Assembly: GCA_028023455.1 (NCBI GenBank)
Contig: JAQFVV010000180.1
Coordinates: 1,548,001 to 1,612,000, forward strand
Source: Epiperipatus broadwayi
Taxonomy: Eukaryota > Onychophora > Udeonychophora > Euonychophora > Peripatidae
Length of the DNA stretch: 64,000 nt
Direction: 5' to 3'
The notes beneath the pieces were generated by a model, which worked only from the letters and a program-made list of their open reading frames with translations, searched no databases and was not told the DNA's origin. Both the position numbers and the translations under genes were made by a program. This document shows, piece after piece, positions 48,253-59,755 of this stretch; the first letter of the stretch is position 1; each line of letters starts with the position of its first letter.

Positions 48253-49308
48253 TTTTGTGTTCCAAATTTATTTTAGCATTTTTTATTCTTTTCACGAATT
48301 CAAATGAAGATTTGATAGTGTGGTTTCCAAATCCCAGGGAATCTATAAGCCATAGGTTAATCATTTTTGCAGTTTGGAAATAGGGGATGCCTCCAAAGTC
48401 GAGCATTAATCTAAGAGGAGAGTTTTCTTTATGCAATTTTATGTTGGCAAACATTCTAGGAGGTATGGAAGATGAAGGATATATTCGAAAATATTCAGCC
48501 CTAGACAATGTTTTATCTTTATGAGACCTTAATATATTGGATATAAATCTATCTTTGTTGATTTTATTATTGTTTTCAGTTATGCATGTGAACTTAAGTT
48601 TATTGATCTGTTCTTCCATTTTGTTTGTATACTCAGCTCTTGAAATCAAGATGAATCTATTGCCTTTATCCTCTTTGATGCATATAATTGAGTTACTTTC
48701 TAGAAATTGTTTAGTTTTATTAATTTTAACATTCCAATTGTTATGTTTGGGTAGTAAATTTTTATGTTTAATAATTTTTACAACCTGTTCAATAACTTTA
48801 TCTCTGCTGGGTTCGTTTATAAGACCAGCCTCGTTATCCACAATAATTTCCATTTTTGGCCTTATCCACTGACCCCCAATAAACTTGGCCCTAGTTCGAG
48901 AACGTTTCTAATTTCTTCTGGAGGATTTATCATTGTTCTGTTTATGTATGTAACCGCTGTGTTGGTAGGCACTATTTCTATGTTTTGCTTGCATGCCAAA
49001 AATTTTAGTTTTTTCGTGAATTTAATTGTTAATTTCCGTTCTAGTTTATAACACTTGTTAATAATGTAGTTGGGAATTAGTCTGAGAGTGGTCAGTTTAT
49101 CCCATCGCTTATTTTCTTTCTTTAGAGCATTTTTATACCCCTTTGTTATAATTGCAAGCAAATATTTTTGCATTTTTTTAGTAACAGCATTGTGATTATA
49201 TATGCATCGGCTAATTTTTACTCTACAGCAATTTGGAATAATATTGTACTGTTGGCATTTTTTTAAAAATGAAAGTCTTTGATTTAACGTTCCAATAAAA
49301 TTAAAATG
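48233..49308 (-). pseudogene. PLE N-terminal region and RT fingers
   Basis: Two segments, 49308-48862 and 48853-48233, are joined by a frame change near 48880. The first gives a basic N-terminal domain with CQQYNIIPNCCRVKI and LRLIPNYIINKCYKLERKL. The second includes ICIKEDKGNRFILISRAEY (corresponding to the LPADKG block of other PLEs) and ANIKLHKENSPLRLMLDFGG (the PKIHK..PLRPI block). The frame is open upstream to 49308 without a Met, so the true start is lost or lies in another frame. Confidence 0.8.
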
Positions 49309-49960
49309 TCATTTAAAGATTATGAACAAGGAAATGAGAGTTAAAATTAATAAATATAAGCAGCACTCACATACGTTCACTACAGTTGATTCTAATTAAA
49401 ACTACCGTTTAATAGTAATAACTTAATTTTCTATCTTCCAAGTTAAATAGTTTAATTCTATTTATACTAATTTAATCTTTCTAATATTAGCATGGACAAA
49501 AATACTATTACTAATAAATAATTTAGAGAAAAATGCATTATTGTAAACAAGAAAATTATATAATAATATATAATATTAAGGATTTAGACTTAAATATCAT
49601 TAGTTTAATTTAACCACTAAATATTAAGACATTAGAGACTATATGAAAGTAGTCCTATATTTTAATAGCTTTTAGACATATTTTATTATTAGACAAGGAG
49701 ACATATTCCTATTTAAACAATTGAAAATTAATTCCAATTACAAATAAGTTCAAATCAACAGATAAAAATTTTAAAACGATTCTTACTAATAATGAAGAAT
49801 TATAAAAGTTCTTAGAATAAGTTATAAATTAAGTTGGCATTTAACTGTAAAGCTTTAATAAAATTAATTGGCAATAAAAGTAAATTATTATTATTTTATA
49901 CTTAAATAAATTAAACAGCTGGCACTTTAGCCTTACTGGCAATAGCTAAAGGTTACTATA
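49309..49960. other. AT-rich spacer, nothing recognised
   Basis: The 5' flank of the Penelope-like element; no gene or repeat identified. Confidence 0.35.
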
Positions 49961-49965
49961 TATAT

Positions 49966-51665
49966 TGTAACGGAAACCCGCCGATCAAAAACTTAACTTT
50001 CCTTTTATTTATATATAATGGGGAATTCTTAAAATTCAAGATCGTTCACCTTCCACTACCGCAAGCAGAGAGAACATACGGACATAAATGAGTCTATATC
50101 CATACTTGACCGAACCCATAACTATACTGGTATAGCCCCAGGTTATCTTTCCCGGTCACTGTCTCCCGACTGCTGCAAGATTTAAAGAGTTACAGCGCTT
50201 GGATATTTATAATTTTAATGGGATCAAAATACTGCACTACCACCTACACGTGTTAATTCAGTACTCAAAATGAGTAATAATTATTTCCCAACCCCTACGA
50301 ATATATTACTGTTTGGAGTGGTGAAGAATGAGATGAAACAGATTTAAATCAATAGAAGATATTCAATACAATAAATTAAACAATAAAAAAACACTTTAAA
50401 TCATTTACAAACAATAAACACATTTATGCTATAATGCTACGATTAAAAGATATATATAAAAAAGATCCTATAAATGATTGTACATTTATAATCCTCATAC
50501 CATGTATATATAAAAAAGTTAAAGAATGTCTGTTAAAGAATGTCTGCATCATTCAAAGTAAGAATTTGTTCATTGTCTAAATTAAAGGTATGTGCACATG
50601 GAAGTATAAAATGTAGTATACATATTTACCTAGGTTATTAAGTCTCTGAATTAACTTGAAGTCTTGCTGACTGCCACGTGGACTTTCTCCACTTCTTTAG
50701 CAGGAAACGGTCACTCTTGGGTTAGATTTTGGTTGTGGGAACTCCTCCGCATTTAGGACATCAAGGACCAGGCAAAACGAACCCTTTGGCAGGCGCTACA
50801 TCATTAATTGTTACATGTAGACGGAAACCTTTAGAGCATGGGAAGTTTGAATTGGCAAGTGATCATGATGGCCCTTAGCCAGCCATTCTTGATGAGTCAC
50901 TGATGTTAGAAATCATATCTTGTTAATTATGGCTGCTTATTATCGGAGCAGTATTTCCACGAACGTCTCGACAAGAAGTCACTAAGTCTACTCCTAATAA
51001 TACTTTTTAATTAAAATTCCCCAGTTCTTTGTCCTTTCAATCCTTTGTTTTCGCTTTTGTTCACACCTTTCCTTTTCTGAATGTGCCTTCGGCCATTTAT
51101 ATAGATTTGCTTTTACATAATTTCGTAGCACTATGTACATTTACTTATTTCTTTTACTTCTTTTAATTACACAGATTTTTACTAAAATGTTTTTTTATTT
51201 TTATTTTGACAAGCATTAATTTTTTCTGTCTTTATCATACTTCATATATACTCCATACACGCATTTCGTTTTATCATCAAATGTGTACTTTTATGACCCA
51301 GATCCTTATGTTTTGGTCATGTTTTAAACTTTCTATTTTACTCTTATTTAAACTCTTCAAACTTTACTTTTCTTATACATCATATTTTAGTTTGTCTTTC
51401 ATTTATATTTCTTTATCACTATTAATTTTCTAATGTACAATTTCAATATTTCTAACTTTATTTATTTTTTCATTTCACAAAATCTTGACTTTGGAGGGTA
51501 AAAGATAAGAATCTTTTCGATTTTAATTCCCTCTCTTTTCTTAATTAAAACATTTCTTTGTTTATAATTTTTTAAACTCACTTTTTAGTATTCCAAACAC
51601 AATATTTAATATTCATTAAATGTTAAATATCTATATGTGTGATTGCAGTATGTGCGATCATCACA
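49966..51665 (-). repeat. 3' LTR (element orientation) of the minus-strand element
   Basis: TG at 49966 and ...ATCACA at 51665; if the next five bases belong to it the end is ...TTACA at 51670. It shares all blocks with the LTR at 55599-57243 and the solo LTR at 34446-36260. A 16-base segment (gttaaagaatgtctgt, about 50518-50545) is duplicated here but single in the other LTR. Confidence 0.88.
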
Positions 51666-51670
51666 TTACA

Positions 51671-51686
51671 CCATTCCCCTTCTTTT
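51671..51686 (-). promoter_or_regulatory. Candidate polypurine tract
   Basis: On the minus strand AAAAGAAGGGGAATGG directly precedes the 3' LTR. A tract of this kind primes plus-strand DNA synthesis in LTR elements. Confidence 0.65.
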
Positions 51687-52735
51687 AAAATTTTTTCTTA
51701 AAAAATTTTAATTTAATGCATTGAAAGCTAGATGCTCCTAACTACTGTTAGAACCATCTCATATCTATGTCCTCTTACGACTTACTGATGAGATTATTCC
51801 TAGAGAGGCAACCAGGCAACTTACATTCCTACTCTGATGATCCAACTAGCATTACTAAACCGATTTAATCTTTTTATAAACAATACATGAGTTTATTTCT
51901 GCTTCCTGTTTGTATATACAGGTTCGAATCCACAGGATATCTCTGTGACTCCATTAAACCTGTTCATACCTCTCATTTACAATGATAATCCTCTAAGTGA
52001 CAACACTGGTCACTATCCTGAGGTGAGTTGGGATGCTGGCATCTTTTCATCCAGCTCATCCATGAGCTCAGAATATTTTACTGATAGCTCGTATTTTTAA
52101 TAGGGTTCTTTCCCCATACATTGGTTTCTAATCCATTGACTCACGATATTTGTCAAATATCTAACTGGGAATCTTAATCCAGTGAGCCATTATGAGAAGA
52201 TCTGGTGACCACAGAACCCCCAAAGAATGCATAACAGAGAAGGCTCACCATATACTGCTAAGATCCATCTACAAATATCTATACCTACACACCTTCAGCC
52301 TCTATCTACGATCTCACACTACTATCTAACTGATGATTTGTCTTAGTTTGGGTAAAGTATTCTCTACACTGTTTGGCCATTTACTGGCTCATTCTTTCCT
52401 CACATTATCCTGTTCAATATTAAAGTCCATTCTCCATTACTCGTGATCCAATTCCATTTCCAATCTGGTATCAGTGAATCAGTCCTTTCTTTACGATGAT
52501 GTTTATATTTTATCTGGAGGTTTTCTTTCTCTATTGACCTCACCTCTGCCTCCTCAGGATGCTGATTTTGATCCCTACATCCCTGGTCTTCAGTCCTGTC
52601 ATATGGCCACTTCCATTTCATCTCCAATCTTTGTCGTCCATTTTCCTGCCTTCTTGGGTTCCACTCTGTAGAATGTCTCTGGTTTTCTTTCCATTGTCCT
52701 TCCCTAGGATCCCATCCATTTTTTATTGTAAGTGG
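51687..52735 (-). other. Interior region after gag, no enzyme domain recognised
   Basis: All minus frames are interrupted. A block reading NGSLD, stop, DSQLDI (about 52175-52150) could be a ruined DTGSQ protease motif, but this is weak. The frame at 52400-52627 has no motif. There is room for about 1 kb only, far too little for a polymerase and an integrase. Confidence 0.5.
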
Positions 52736-53295
52736 TTATTTTGGAGGTGGTCTAGGTTTACATCCATACTCCCTCTGGACAGTCCTGATGGTATCTAGGG
52801 CATTCAGCAACTCAGCCACATGGTCCACTGTCTTTCTCTCCATACTAATTAGTGTGTGTTCTATATCTCTTGGGAACCCATGCCTAATCATCCAAATTCT
52901 TTGCATTTCAGATAATGGATTAGCTGTCATCATCCGTAACTTGGCTACTTGACGGCGAAAGAATGTTGTAAACAATTTTCCTGATCTCCATTTCTCCTGT
53001 GTTATCTGATGCAGCATATCTTCTTGGAGTTCCTCACTCCAATAACTGGTCCTCAAAGCCTTGTGATATCCTGCAAATGTGGTGGGTTTTTGGAACAGTA
53101 AATTCCACCAGACTTGAGATTCGCCCTGCAGGTGACCACTATCTTGGCCTCCTCATTCATCCTGCTAAACTTGAAATACCGTTCCAGGATTCCCAAGTGC
53201 ACCATAGGGCTTTCTCCAGGATCTCCAGTGAAAACTTGTATTTTTAGAAATTGGTGGAAGCCAGCAGGATAATCCATGCGATTCCCATATCCCAT
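52736..53295 (-). pseudogene. gag: Gag capsid of the minus-strand element (one frameshift)
   Basis: The segment 53295-53053 begins GFHQFLKIQVFTGDPGESP, the N-terminal capsid motif. Near 53135 the frame shifts; the continuing frame reads QVWWNLL, then SYWSEELQEDML, FFRRQVAKLRMM and FPRDIEHTL before ending at 52736 with RPPPK. The same blocks in the same order are found in the plus-strand element (AKSWW, TFWSEECQEG, FFQRQIASLRSL), which supports both calls. No CCHC knuckle is seen. Confidence 0.85.
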
Positions 53296-53301
53296 ATCTG
53301 T

Positions 53302-54039
53302 TCATTCACCAGTGGTTCTTGGTCCTATGCCCTTTATGTCGGTACTGGTGCTCTTATTGGCTGACCTACTTATCCTCTCTTCAAATTTTGTGTTTAATCT
53401 TTCTACTGCTTTTGCTATCTGACTTATATCCTCCTGCATGCTTGTCGGTATCCTACTATCTTCTACTGTTATCACTTCCACTTCCTCTTTTTTTCTAACT
53501 TTCTTATTCCCCTTTTCTGGATGTCCTATATCTACCCTCAGATCAAACTCTGCTGACTGTCTATCTATACTCCCAGCCCTATCTAATTCATCATATACAT
53601 ATGGCTCCATACCCCTTTGTTCATCCCACTTAATATCCCTGTCATGTCTATTTCCTGTGTCCTTTGCCTCTGATTGCTGGATGAAGTCATTTCTAATCTC
53701 TTCTATGGCTTCAGCAATTATTTTCTGGTTGTCTATTTCTATCTTTGCACGCCATTCTTCCATCATTCTCGCTTTTCTGTCCAGGTATTCTTTCATAAAT
53801 TGCTGTTGCTCCATCCTCATTTGCATTAGCATATCCATTATATCACTATAGTTTATTTTATCTTTTACTTCCCTCTCTTTATCTTCATCCCCTTCTCTTA
53901 TTTCCTTTTCTTGGAGGTCCATTTTAGCTTGGGACCTTGTACGCATAGATATCAATTTATTCAACCCTTGATCAGTGTTTATTAGTATTATTTTACCCGA
54001 ACCCTTCTGGATAGATTTATATAAAAAATTTCTTTCCAC
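53302..54039 (-). pseudogene. gag: Gag N-terminal region (coiled-coil rich), ends at an in-frame TGA
   Basis: A 245-codon frame, Glu/Lys/Arg/Gln-rich, with helical stretches (MQMRMEQQQFMKEYL, KIIAEAIEEIRNDF). MRTRSQAK at residues 32-39 (Met at 53946) resembles the TRSQ-type starts common in Gag proteins, so translation may begin there rather than at 54039. The TGA at 53302-53304 is in the same frame as the capsid that resumes at 53295, so only one stop codon separates them. That stop could be a point mutation or, less likely, a readthrough signal. Confidence 0.8.
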
Positions 54040-55598
54040 TGACTCTTTGCTTTTTACTTTGATTAGCTATTTAATTTCTTTGTTATCTGTTAGTTAGCAT
54101 TTAGACCGCTAGCCAACCCAAACATCTGCTCTCTGGTTCACCATCTTGATTGCCTGCCTTAGATTCATTTGACTGCCTGTTCCACCTTGACAATTGTCCT
54201 ATATTTCCCCTACTTATGCAACTCTTACTCACTATACTTAGCTAAATGATGCACTTATATTTTTTTTTAAATTTAACTTAACTTAAATACTATACTTTAT
54301 TCCTCTCTGTTAACGATATATATAAATAAATTCATTCTATTTGACTGTATTCCCAACAGTACACATTTCTGATATATATTTTCTAATATTACGTTTATAA
54401 TTTTCGATCACTTTAAGGTTACGGCTGTTTGAAAAAAATCATACACATATATATCTCTTTAACGTACTAACATCTTTCATTATACATACTATGTTTGTAC
54501 TTTATTGATCACTTTACTATTTTAAAATCATACATTTATATTTCCTTCCATTTACAGATATACTTTGTTGTACAGGCTATGTTACTAATTTATTGATCAA
54601 GTTATCCTCACGATTATTTTTAAAATCATACATATATATTTTCCTCAACTTTACTAATATACTTCATTACACTTACTACGTTTTGTAATTTATCGATTAC
54701 TTTATTGTCTCAAATGTTTAAAATCATACGTATATATTTTCTTCAACCTAACAAATATACTTCGTTGCCCACTTTACTCTTACTCACTATACTTAAAATA
54801 ACTGACATGATTATATATTTTCACTGTTTAACTATAATTCAAACAAATTTGAGTTGCTGATATATTGTAATACTAAGTGTATTCATTTATTGCTCACTTT
54901 ATTGTTAAGGCTATTTCAAAAGTTATCCACACATTTATTTATTTTTCCCACTTCCTAATATCTTATGTTATACATTCCATTTGTCCTTTATTGATTACTT
55001 TATTATCACACCTATAAAATCCTACATATATTTTATTTTCACTTCACTGAGGTACGCTATTATTAAATCACACACATTTTTTTTTCCACTTCATTTATAT
55101 ATGCGACTATTCTAGAGTCCGACATATATATTTCTTCACTTTGACTGAGATATGTGACTATATTTTTTTTTTTAAATCTTCCTGAAACTTTATTTTAATT
55201 CTTTTTAACTTAACTACTTTATTTTTCATTGACAACAATTACATCTAGATAATCAATTCGTTGTTCATTACAATTATATCTAACTACTTCTTGTCTTATA
55301 TTAAATACGTCACAATGAACTTCAAAAACTTTCTTAATATTAAAATTTCCTCCTTCCTTCTATCCTTTGTACACATTTGACTTCGAAATACATATATAAA
55401 GTATTATAAAGTGCAAAAAAAATCCCCTTCATCTTCGTTTCTAACCACTCTGATTTATGACACTAATTTTATATATTTTAAAAACACCTATATTAATTTT
55501 TTTTTTTTTGGAAAATATTTTCGTTATCTTATAAAATTTATTCAACATATGATCACTGACTGCACAGCAATAGAAATCCCAGAACCTGGCCCCCAAAT
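54040..55598 (-). promoter_or_regulatory. Leader of the minus-strand element with primer-binding-site candidate
   Basis: About 1.5 kb of AT-rich untranslated sequence between the 5' LTR and gag (element orientation). It is rich in loosely repeated motifs such as aaatcatacatatatattt with ttactttattg (about 54400-55150). At its LTR-proximal end TGGGGGCCAGG (55595 downward, minus strand) is three bases from the LTR. Its first seven bases equal those of the proline-tRNA primer site known from murine leukaemia virus, but the rest differs. Confidence 0.55.
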
Positions 55599-57241
55599 TG
55601 TAACGGAAACCCACCAATCGAAAGATTAACTTCCCTTTTATTTATATATAATGGGGAATTCTTAAAATTCAAGATCGCCCACCTTCCGCTACCGCAAGCA
55701 GAGAGAACATATGGACATAAACGAGTCTATATCCGTACTTGACTGAACCTATAACTATACTGGTATAGCCCCAGGTTATCTTTCCTGGTCACTATCTCCC
55801 GACTGCTGTAAGATTTAAAGAGTTACAGCACTTGGATATTTATAATTTTAATGGGATCAAAATACTGCACCACCTACACGTGTTAATTCAGTACCCAAAA
55901 TGAGTAATAATTATTTCCCAACCCCTACGAATATGTTACTGTTTGGAGTGGCGAAGAATGAGATGAAACAGATTTAAATCAATAGAAGATATTTAATACA
56001 ATAAATTAAACAATAAAAAAAACACCTTAAATCATTTACAAACAATAAACACATATAAGCTATAATGCTACGATTAAAAGATATATATAAAAAAGATCCT
56101 ATAAATGATTGTACATTTATAATCCTCACACTGTGTATATATAAAAAAGTTAAAGAATGTCTGCATCATTCAAAGTAAGAATTTGGCATTGTCTAAATTA
56201 AAGGTATGTGCACATGGAAGTATAAAATGTAGTATACATATTTACCTAGGTTATTAAGTCTCTGAATTAACTTGAAGTCTTGCTGACTGCCACGTGAACT
56301 TTTGCCACTTCTTTAACAGGGAACGGTCGCTCTTGTGTTAGATTTTGGTTGTGGGAACTCCTCTGCATTTAGGACATCAAGGATCAGGCAAAATGAACCC
56401 TCTGGCAGGCGCTATGTTGGTAGTTGTTACATGTAGATGTGAACCTTTAGAGCACGGGAAGTTTGAATCGGTAAGCGATCATGACGGCCCTTAGCCAGCC
56501 ATTCTTGATGAGTCACTGATGTTAGAAATCATATCTTGTTAATTATGGCTGCTTATTATCGGAGCAGTATTTCCACGAATGTCTCGACAAGAAGTCACTA
56601 AGTCTACTCCTAATAATACTTTTTAATTAAATTTCCCCAGTTCTTTGTCCTTTCAATCCTTTGTTTTCGCTTTTGTTCACACCTTTCCTTTTTTGAATGT
56701 GCCTTCGGCCATTTATATAGATTTGCCTTTACATAATTTTGTAGCACTATGTACATTTATTTATTTCTTTTTCTTCTTTATTACACAGATTTTTACTAAA
56801 ATGTTTTTTTTTTATTTTGACAAGCGTTAATTTTTTCTGTCTTTATAATACTTCATATATACTCCATACACGCATTTCATTTTATCATCAAATGTGTACT
56901 TTTATGACCCAGATCTTTACCTTTTGGTCATGTTTTAAACTTTACTTTTCTTATACATCATATTTTAGTTTGTCTTTCATTTATATTTTTTTATCACTAT
57001 TAATTTTCTAATGTACAATTTCAATATTTCTAACTTTACTTATTTTTTCATTTCACAAAATCTTGACTTTGGAGGGTCAAAGATAAGAATCTTTTCGATT
57101 TTAATTCCCTCTCTTTTCTTAATTAAAACATTTCTTTGTTAATAATTTTTTAAACTCACTTTTTAGTATTCCAAACACAATATTTAATATTCATTAAATG
57201 TTAAATATCTATATGTGTGATCGCAGTATGTGCGATCATCA

Positions 57242-57243
<2 letters not shown>
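55599..57243 (-). repeat. 5' LTR (element orientation) of the minus-strand element
   Basis: It runs from TGTAACGGAAACCC at 55599 to GCGATCATCACT at 57243. It is collinear with 49966-51665 with scattered changes and small deletions. A relatively GC-rich conserved block (about 56280-56500) is shared with the other two family members. Confidence 0.88.

Positions 57244-57270
<27 letters not shown>
57244..57270. repeat. (TA)n microsatellite
   Basis: Pure TA run between the LTR end and the start of a TIR element. Confidence 0.95.
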
Positions 57271-57272
<2 letters not shown>

Positions 57273-57641
57273 ATGAGATTGGCCAATAGCTCTTAACAAG
57301 CTTTTCAGAATATCCCTAACCCAGACCAGTTTCTGTCTTCCTCAGTGAGGTGCTAGAATATTCAAGCATTAGATTTAAAATATACAGTCAAGCCCAGCAC
57401 TTTATCTAATGGTTAACTATTAAGTAGAAAATCTGAATTTTTCAGACATTCATATGTCTTCAAATCCAGCTATCTAACTTAAATAGCCATATGGGACTGA
57501 ACTAAGTTCTGATATACCAAATATTAATAGCTTTAGCAATATAAAATTCCCAAAGTTTTAATAGCAGAAAATATAATTGCAACCAGTCTGGTGTTAGAGA
57601 TATTCTGAAAAGATTGTTAAGAGCTATTGGAAAGCTCATTA
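57271..57641. mobile_element. 371-bp MITE-like element with about 60-bp TIRs
   Basis: Left end taatgagattggccaatagctcttaacaagcttttcagaatat and right end atattctgaaaagattgttaagagctattgg...ctcatta are inverted copies over about 60 bp. TA-containing sequence lies on both sides. There is no coding frame. The transposase family is not identified. Confidence 0.85.
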
Positions 57642-58204
57642 GATAACATTTGTAATACAAGCTTGTTAAATTAGGTCATGTGATATATGACTTGATTTCT
57701 TTGCAATTATATATATATATTGTAACCGGACCGCCATACAACCGTTTTATTATGTCAGTTGTAACAATTTTCTGATGAGCATGCTGCAGGAAGGAACCAT
57801 CAATTGATATTCTTAATGCAGATGTTAATGCCCCCCTACAACAATATTTCCTGCTCATCAGAGGATGTAGTACATAGAGACTGGAAACATCTAAATATTT
57901 CTATGTTTGGTTTCCCAAAGAGCGCCATTAGAGTTCCATCTCACTACAACCTGACTGGCCTAGGTCAAGTTATGTCAGACATAGCTCAGAGAATGCATGA
58001 GATTCTCATGAACCTGTGCTATAATTGGTGAGTGATGCGATAAAACAAAACAGAATTGGATAACTGGACAACCAATTTAATTTTTAGTAACAAAAAAAAA
58101 TTTATTAAATAACAATTAATTAGCAATTTCTAACAAAGTTCATTTCTATCCACATGATAACTCATTTTCATTTTACTTATAAAAGAGTTAGAAGCAGTTC
58201 CTTT

Positions 58205-58530
58205 TTTTTATCAATAGTTCATTTACAAATTCATTTATGAGAAGAAGTTTGGGAATATTCTAATTCAACAATAGTTCATTAATTCCTTTATGAGAAGAAG
58301 CTTGGAAATATTCTAATTCAATAATAATTCATTTTGAATCCATTTATGAGAAGAAGCTTGTGAATATTCTAATTCAACAATAGTTCATTAATTCCTTTAT
58401 GAGAAGAAGCTTGGAAACATCCTATTTCAACAATAGTTCATTTTTGTATTCCTTTATGAGAAGAAACTTGGAAATATTCCAATTCAACAATAGTTTGTTT
58501 TTGTATTCCTTTATGAGAAGAAGCTTAGAA
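58205..58530. repeat. Minisatellite of about 55-60 bp units
   Basis: About five imperfect units containing ttcaacaatagttcatt, tcctttatgagaagaag and cttggaaatattcta follow one another. Confidence 0.88.
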
Positions 58531-58920
58531 GCAGTCAAGCATTTATGGTTTATACAATAATTCATTTTGAAGCAGTCAAGCATTTATGGTTTATACAATA
58601 ATTCATTTGTTCATTTAAGAGAAGAACCTTAGAAGCAGTCAAGCATTTATGGTTTATACAATAATTCATTTTGAAGCAGTCAAGCATTTATGGTTTATAC
58701 AATAATTCATTTGTTCATTTAAGAGAAGAACCTTAGAAGCAGTCAAGCATTTATGGTTTATACAATAATTCATTTTGAAGCAGTCAAGCACTTATGGTTT
58801 ATACAATATTTCATTTTGAAGCAGTCAAGCACTTATGGTTTATACAATAATTCATTTTGAATTCATTTAAGGTAAGAACCTTAGAAGCAGTCAAGCATTT
58901 ATGGTTTATACAGCATTTCA
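58520..58920. repeat. Minisatellite based on gaagcagtcaagcatttatgg
   Basis: The string agcagtcaagcatttatgg, or with one change, followed by tttatacaataattcatt recurs about eight times. Some units carry an extra ttcatttaagagaagaacctta. The array has a higher-order pattern alternating short and long units. Confidence 0.9.
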
Positions 58921-59258
58921 TCATTTTATGAATTATTACTGATTGGTAGATATTTGAACTCAACAATTCTTGGTTTGTAGAGCATTTATCATTTGATAAT
59001 TGAAGCATTTATAATTTATCCAAATATAGAAGCATGTTCTTACACATAAACTCTGTTACATTATAAGAAGCTTAGAAGCAGTCAAGTATTTATGATTTAT
59101 ACAGCATTTCATCATTTTATTGATTATTACCGATTGGTAGACATTTGAACTCAGCAATTCTTGGTTTGTAGAGCATTTATCATTTGATAATTGAGGAATT
59201 TATAATTTAGCCAAATATAGAAGTATATTCTTATACATAAACTCTGTTACATTACCCA
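58884..59258. repeat. Duplication of about 180 bp
   Basis: gaagcagtcaagcatttatgg through aaactctgttacatta is present twice in succession (about 58885-59063 and 59066-59254), with landmarks gcatttcatcattttat and caattcttggtttgtagagc in both. Confidence 0.85.
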
Positions 59259-59324
59259 GATAAAAGTAATATGCAATTAAAGCATTTCTAATTCATATAG
59301 TAAATACGTTCAAATATTTTTATA

Positions 59325-59755
59325 AATAAATTTGCGTGTAGCTATTTCATAACTTCACTTTATAACGTATGATAAAGATGTTTTAACATTTTATAAAACA
59401 AATTCTATGTAATTATTTCATAATGTCACTTTATAACGTATGATAAAGACGTTTTAATATTTTATAAAACACATTCTATGTAATTATTTCATAATGTCAC
59501 TTTATAATGTATGATAAAAATGTTTTCATATTTTACAAAAAACAAATTCTATGTAATTATTTCATAACTTCATTTTATAATGTATGATAAACGTGTTCTA
59601 ATATTTTACAAAACAAATTCTATGTAGTTATTTCATAACTTCATTTTATAACGTATGATAAAGATGTTTTAATATTTTATAAAACAAATTCTATGTAATT
59701 ATTTCATAACTTCACTTTATAACGTAAGATAAAGATGTTTTAATATTCTTATAAC
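59325..59755. repeat. Minisatellite of about 72-bp units, six copies
   Basis: Each unit reads approximately ctatgtaattatttcataac, ttcactttataacgtatgat, aaagatgttttaatatttta and taaaacaaatt. Six consecutive copies with few changes. Confidence 0.9.

Larger units (their letters stand above)
47060..49308 (-). mobile_element. Penelope-like retroelement, nearly full-length, three frameshifts
   Basis: The minus strand is open almost throughout: 49308-48862, 48853-48233, 48252-48052 and 48082-47060, with each piece continuing the protein of the last in a different frame. Order of regions: PLE N-terminal domain (QRLSFLKKCQQYNIIP, upstream of the Met at 49173), RT fingers and palm (DVNELYGSI, motif A; LPMSGVVASVV, motif B; YSRYVDDIF, motif C), linker, and a C-terminal GIY-YIG-like endonuclease. 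The breaks near 48880, 48240 and 48065 each fit a single-base indel; the last lies in a C run. Few other defects suggest a fairly young insertion. Terminal repeats typical of PLEs were not identified. Confidence 0.9.
49966..57243 (-). mobile_element. Second non-autonomous gag-only LTR retrotransposon
   Basis: Direct repeats at 49966-51665 and 55599-57243 begin (plus strand) TGTAACGGAAACCC and end GCGATCATCAC. The coding frames lie on the minus strand, so the 5' LTR is the right-hand one. Features in element orientation: TGGGGGCCAGG, a primer-binding-site candidate, three bases inside the 5' LTR (55595 downward); gag (53946/54039-52736); a region without recognisable enzymes; and a purine tract AAAAGAAGGGGAATGG (51686-51671) just before the 3' LTR. 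No reverse transcriptase or integrase motif and no intact DTG protease motif were found. AT dinucleotide runs border both ends. The capsid is related to that of the 22.5-33.3 kb element. Confidence 0.88.

Noticed and set aside
48537-49051. Hydrophobic plus-strand frames that look like membrane proteins
   Set aside because: They are antisense to the Penelope-like element; the minus strand carries the RT motifs.
53438-53851. 137-codon plus-strand frame, Ser/Ile-rich
   Set aside because: It is antisense to the Gag N-terminal region, whose minus-strand frame has better coding character and a related element elsewhere.
58205-59755. Regularly spaced repeats that could suggest a CRISPR array
   Set aside because: Units are contiguous or nearly so, without unique spacers, and the DNA is clearly animal; these are minisatellites.
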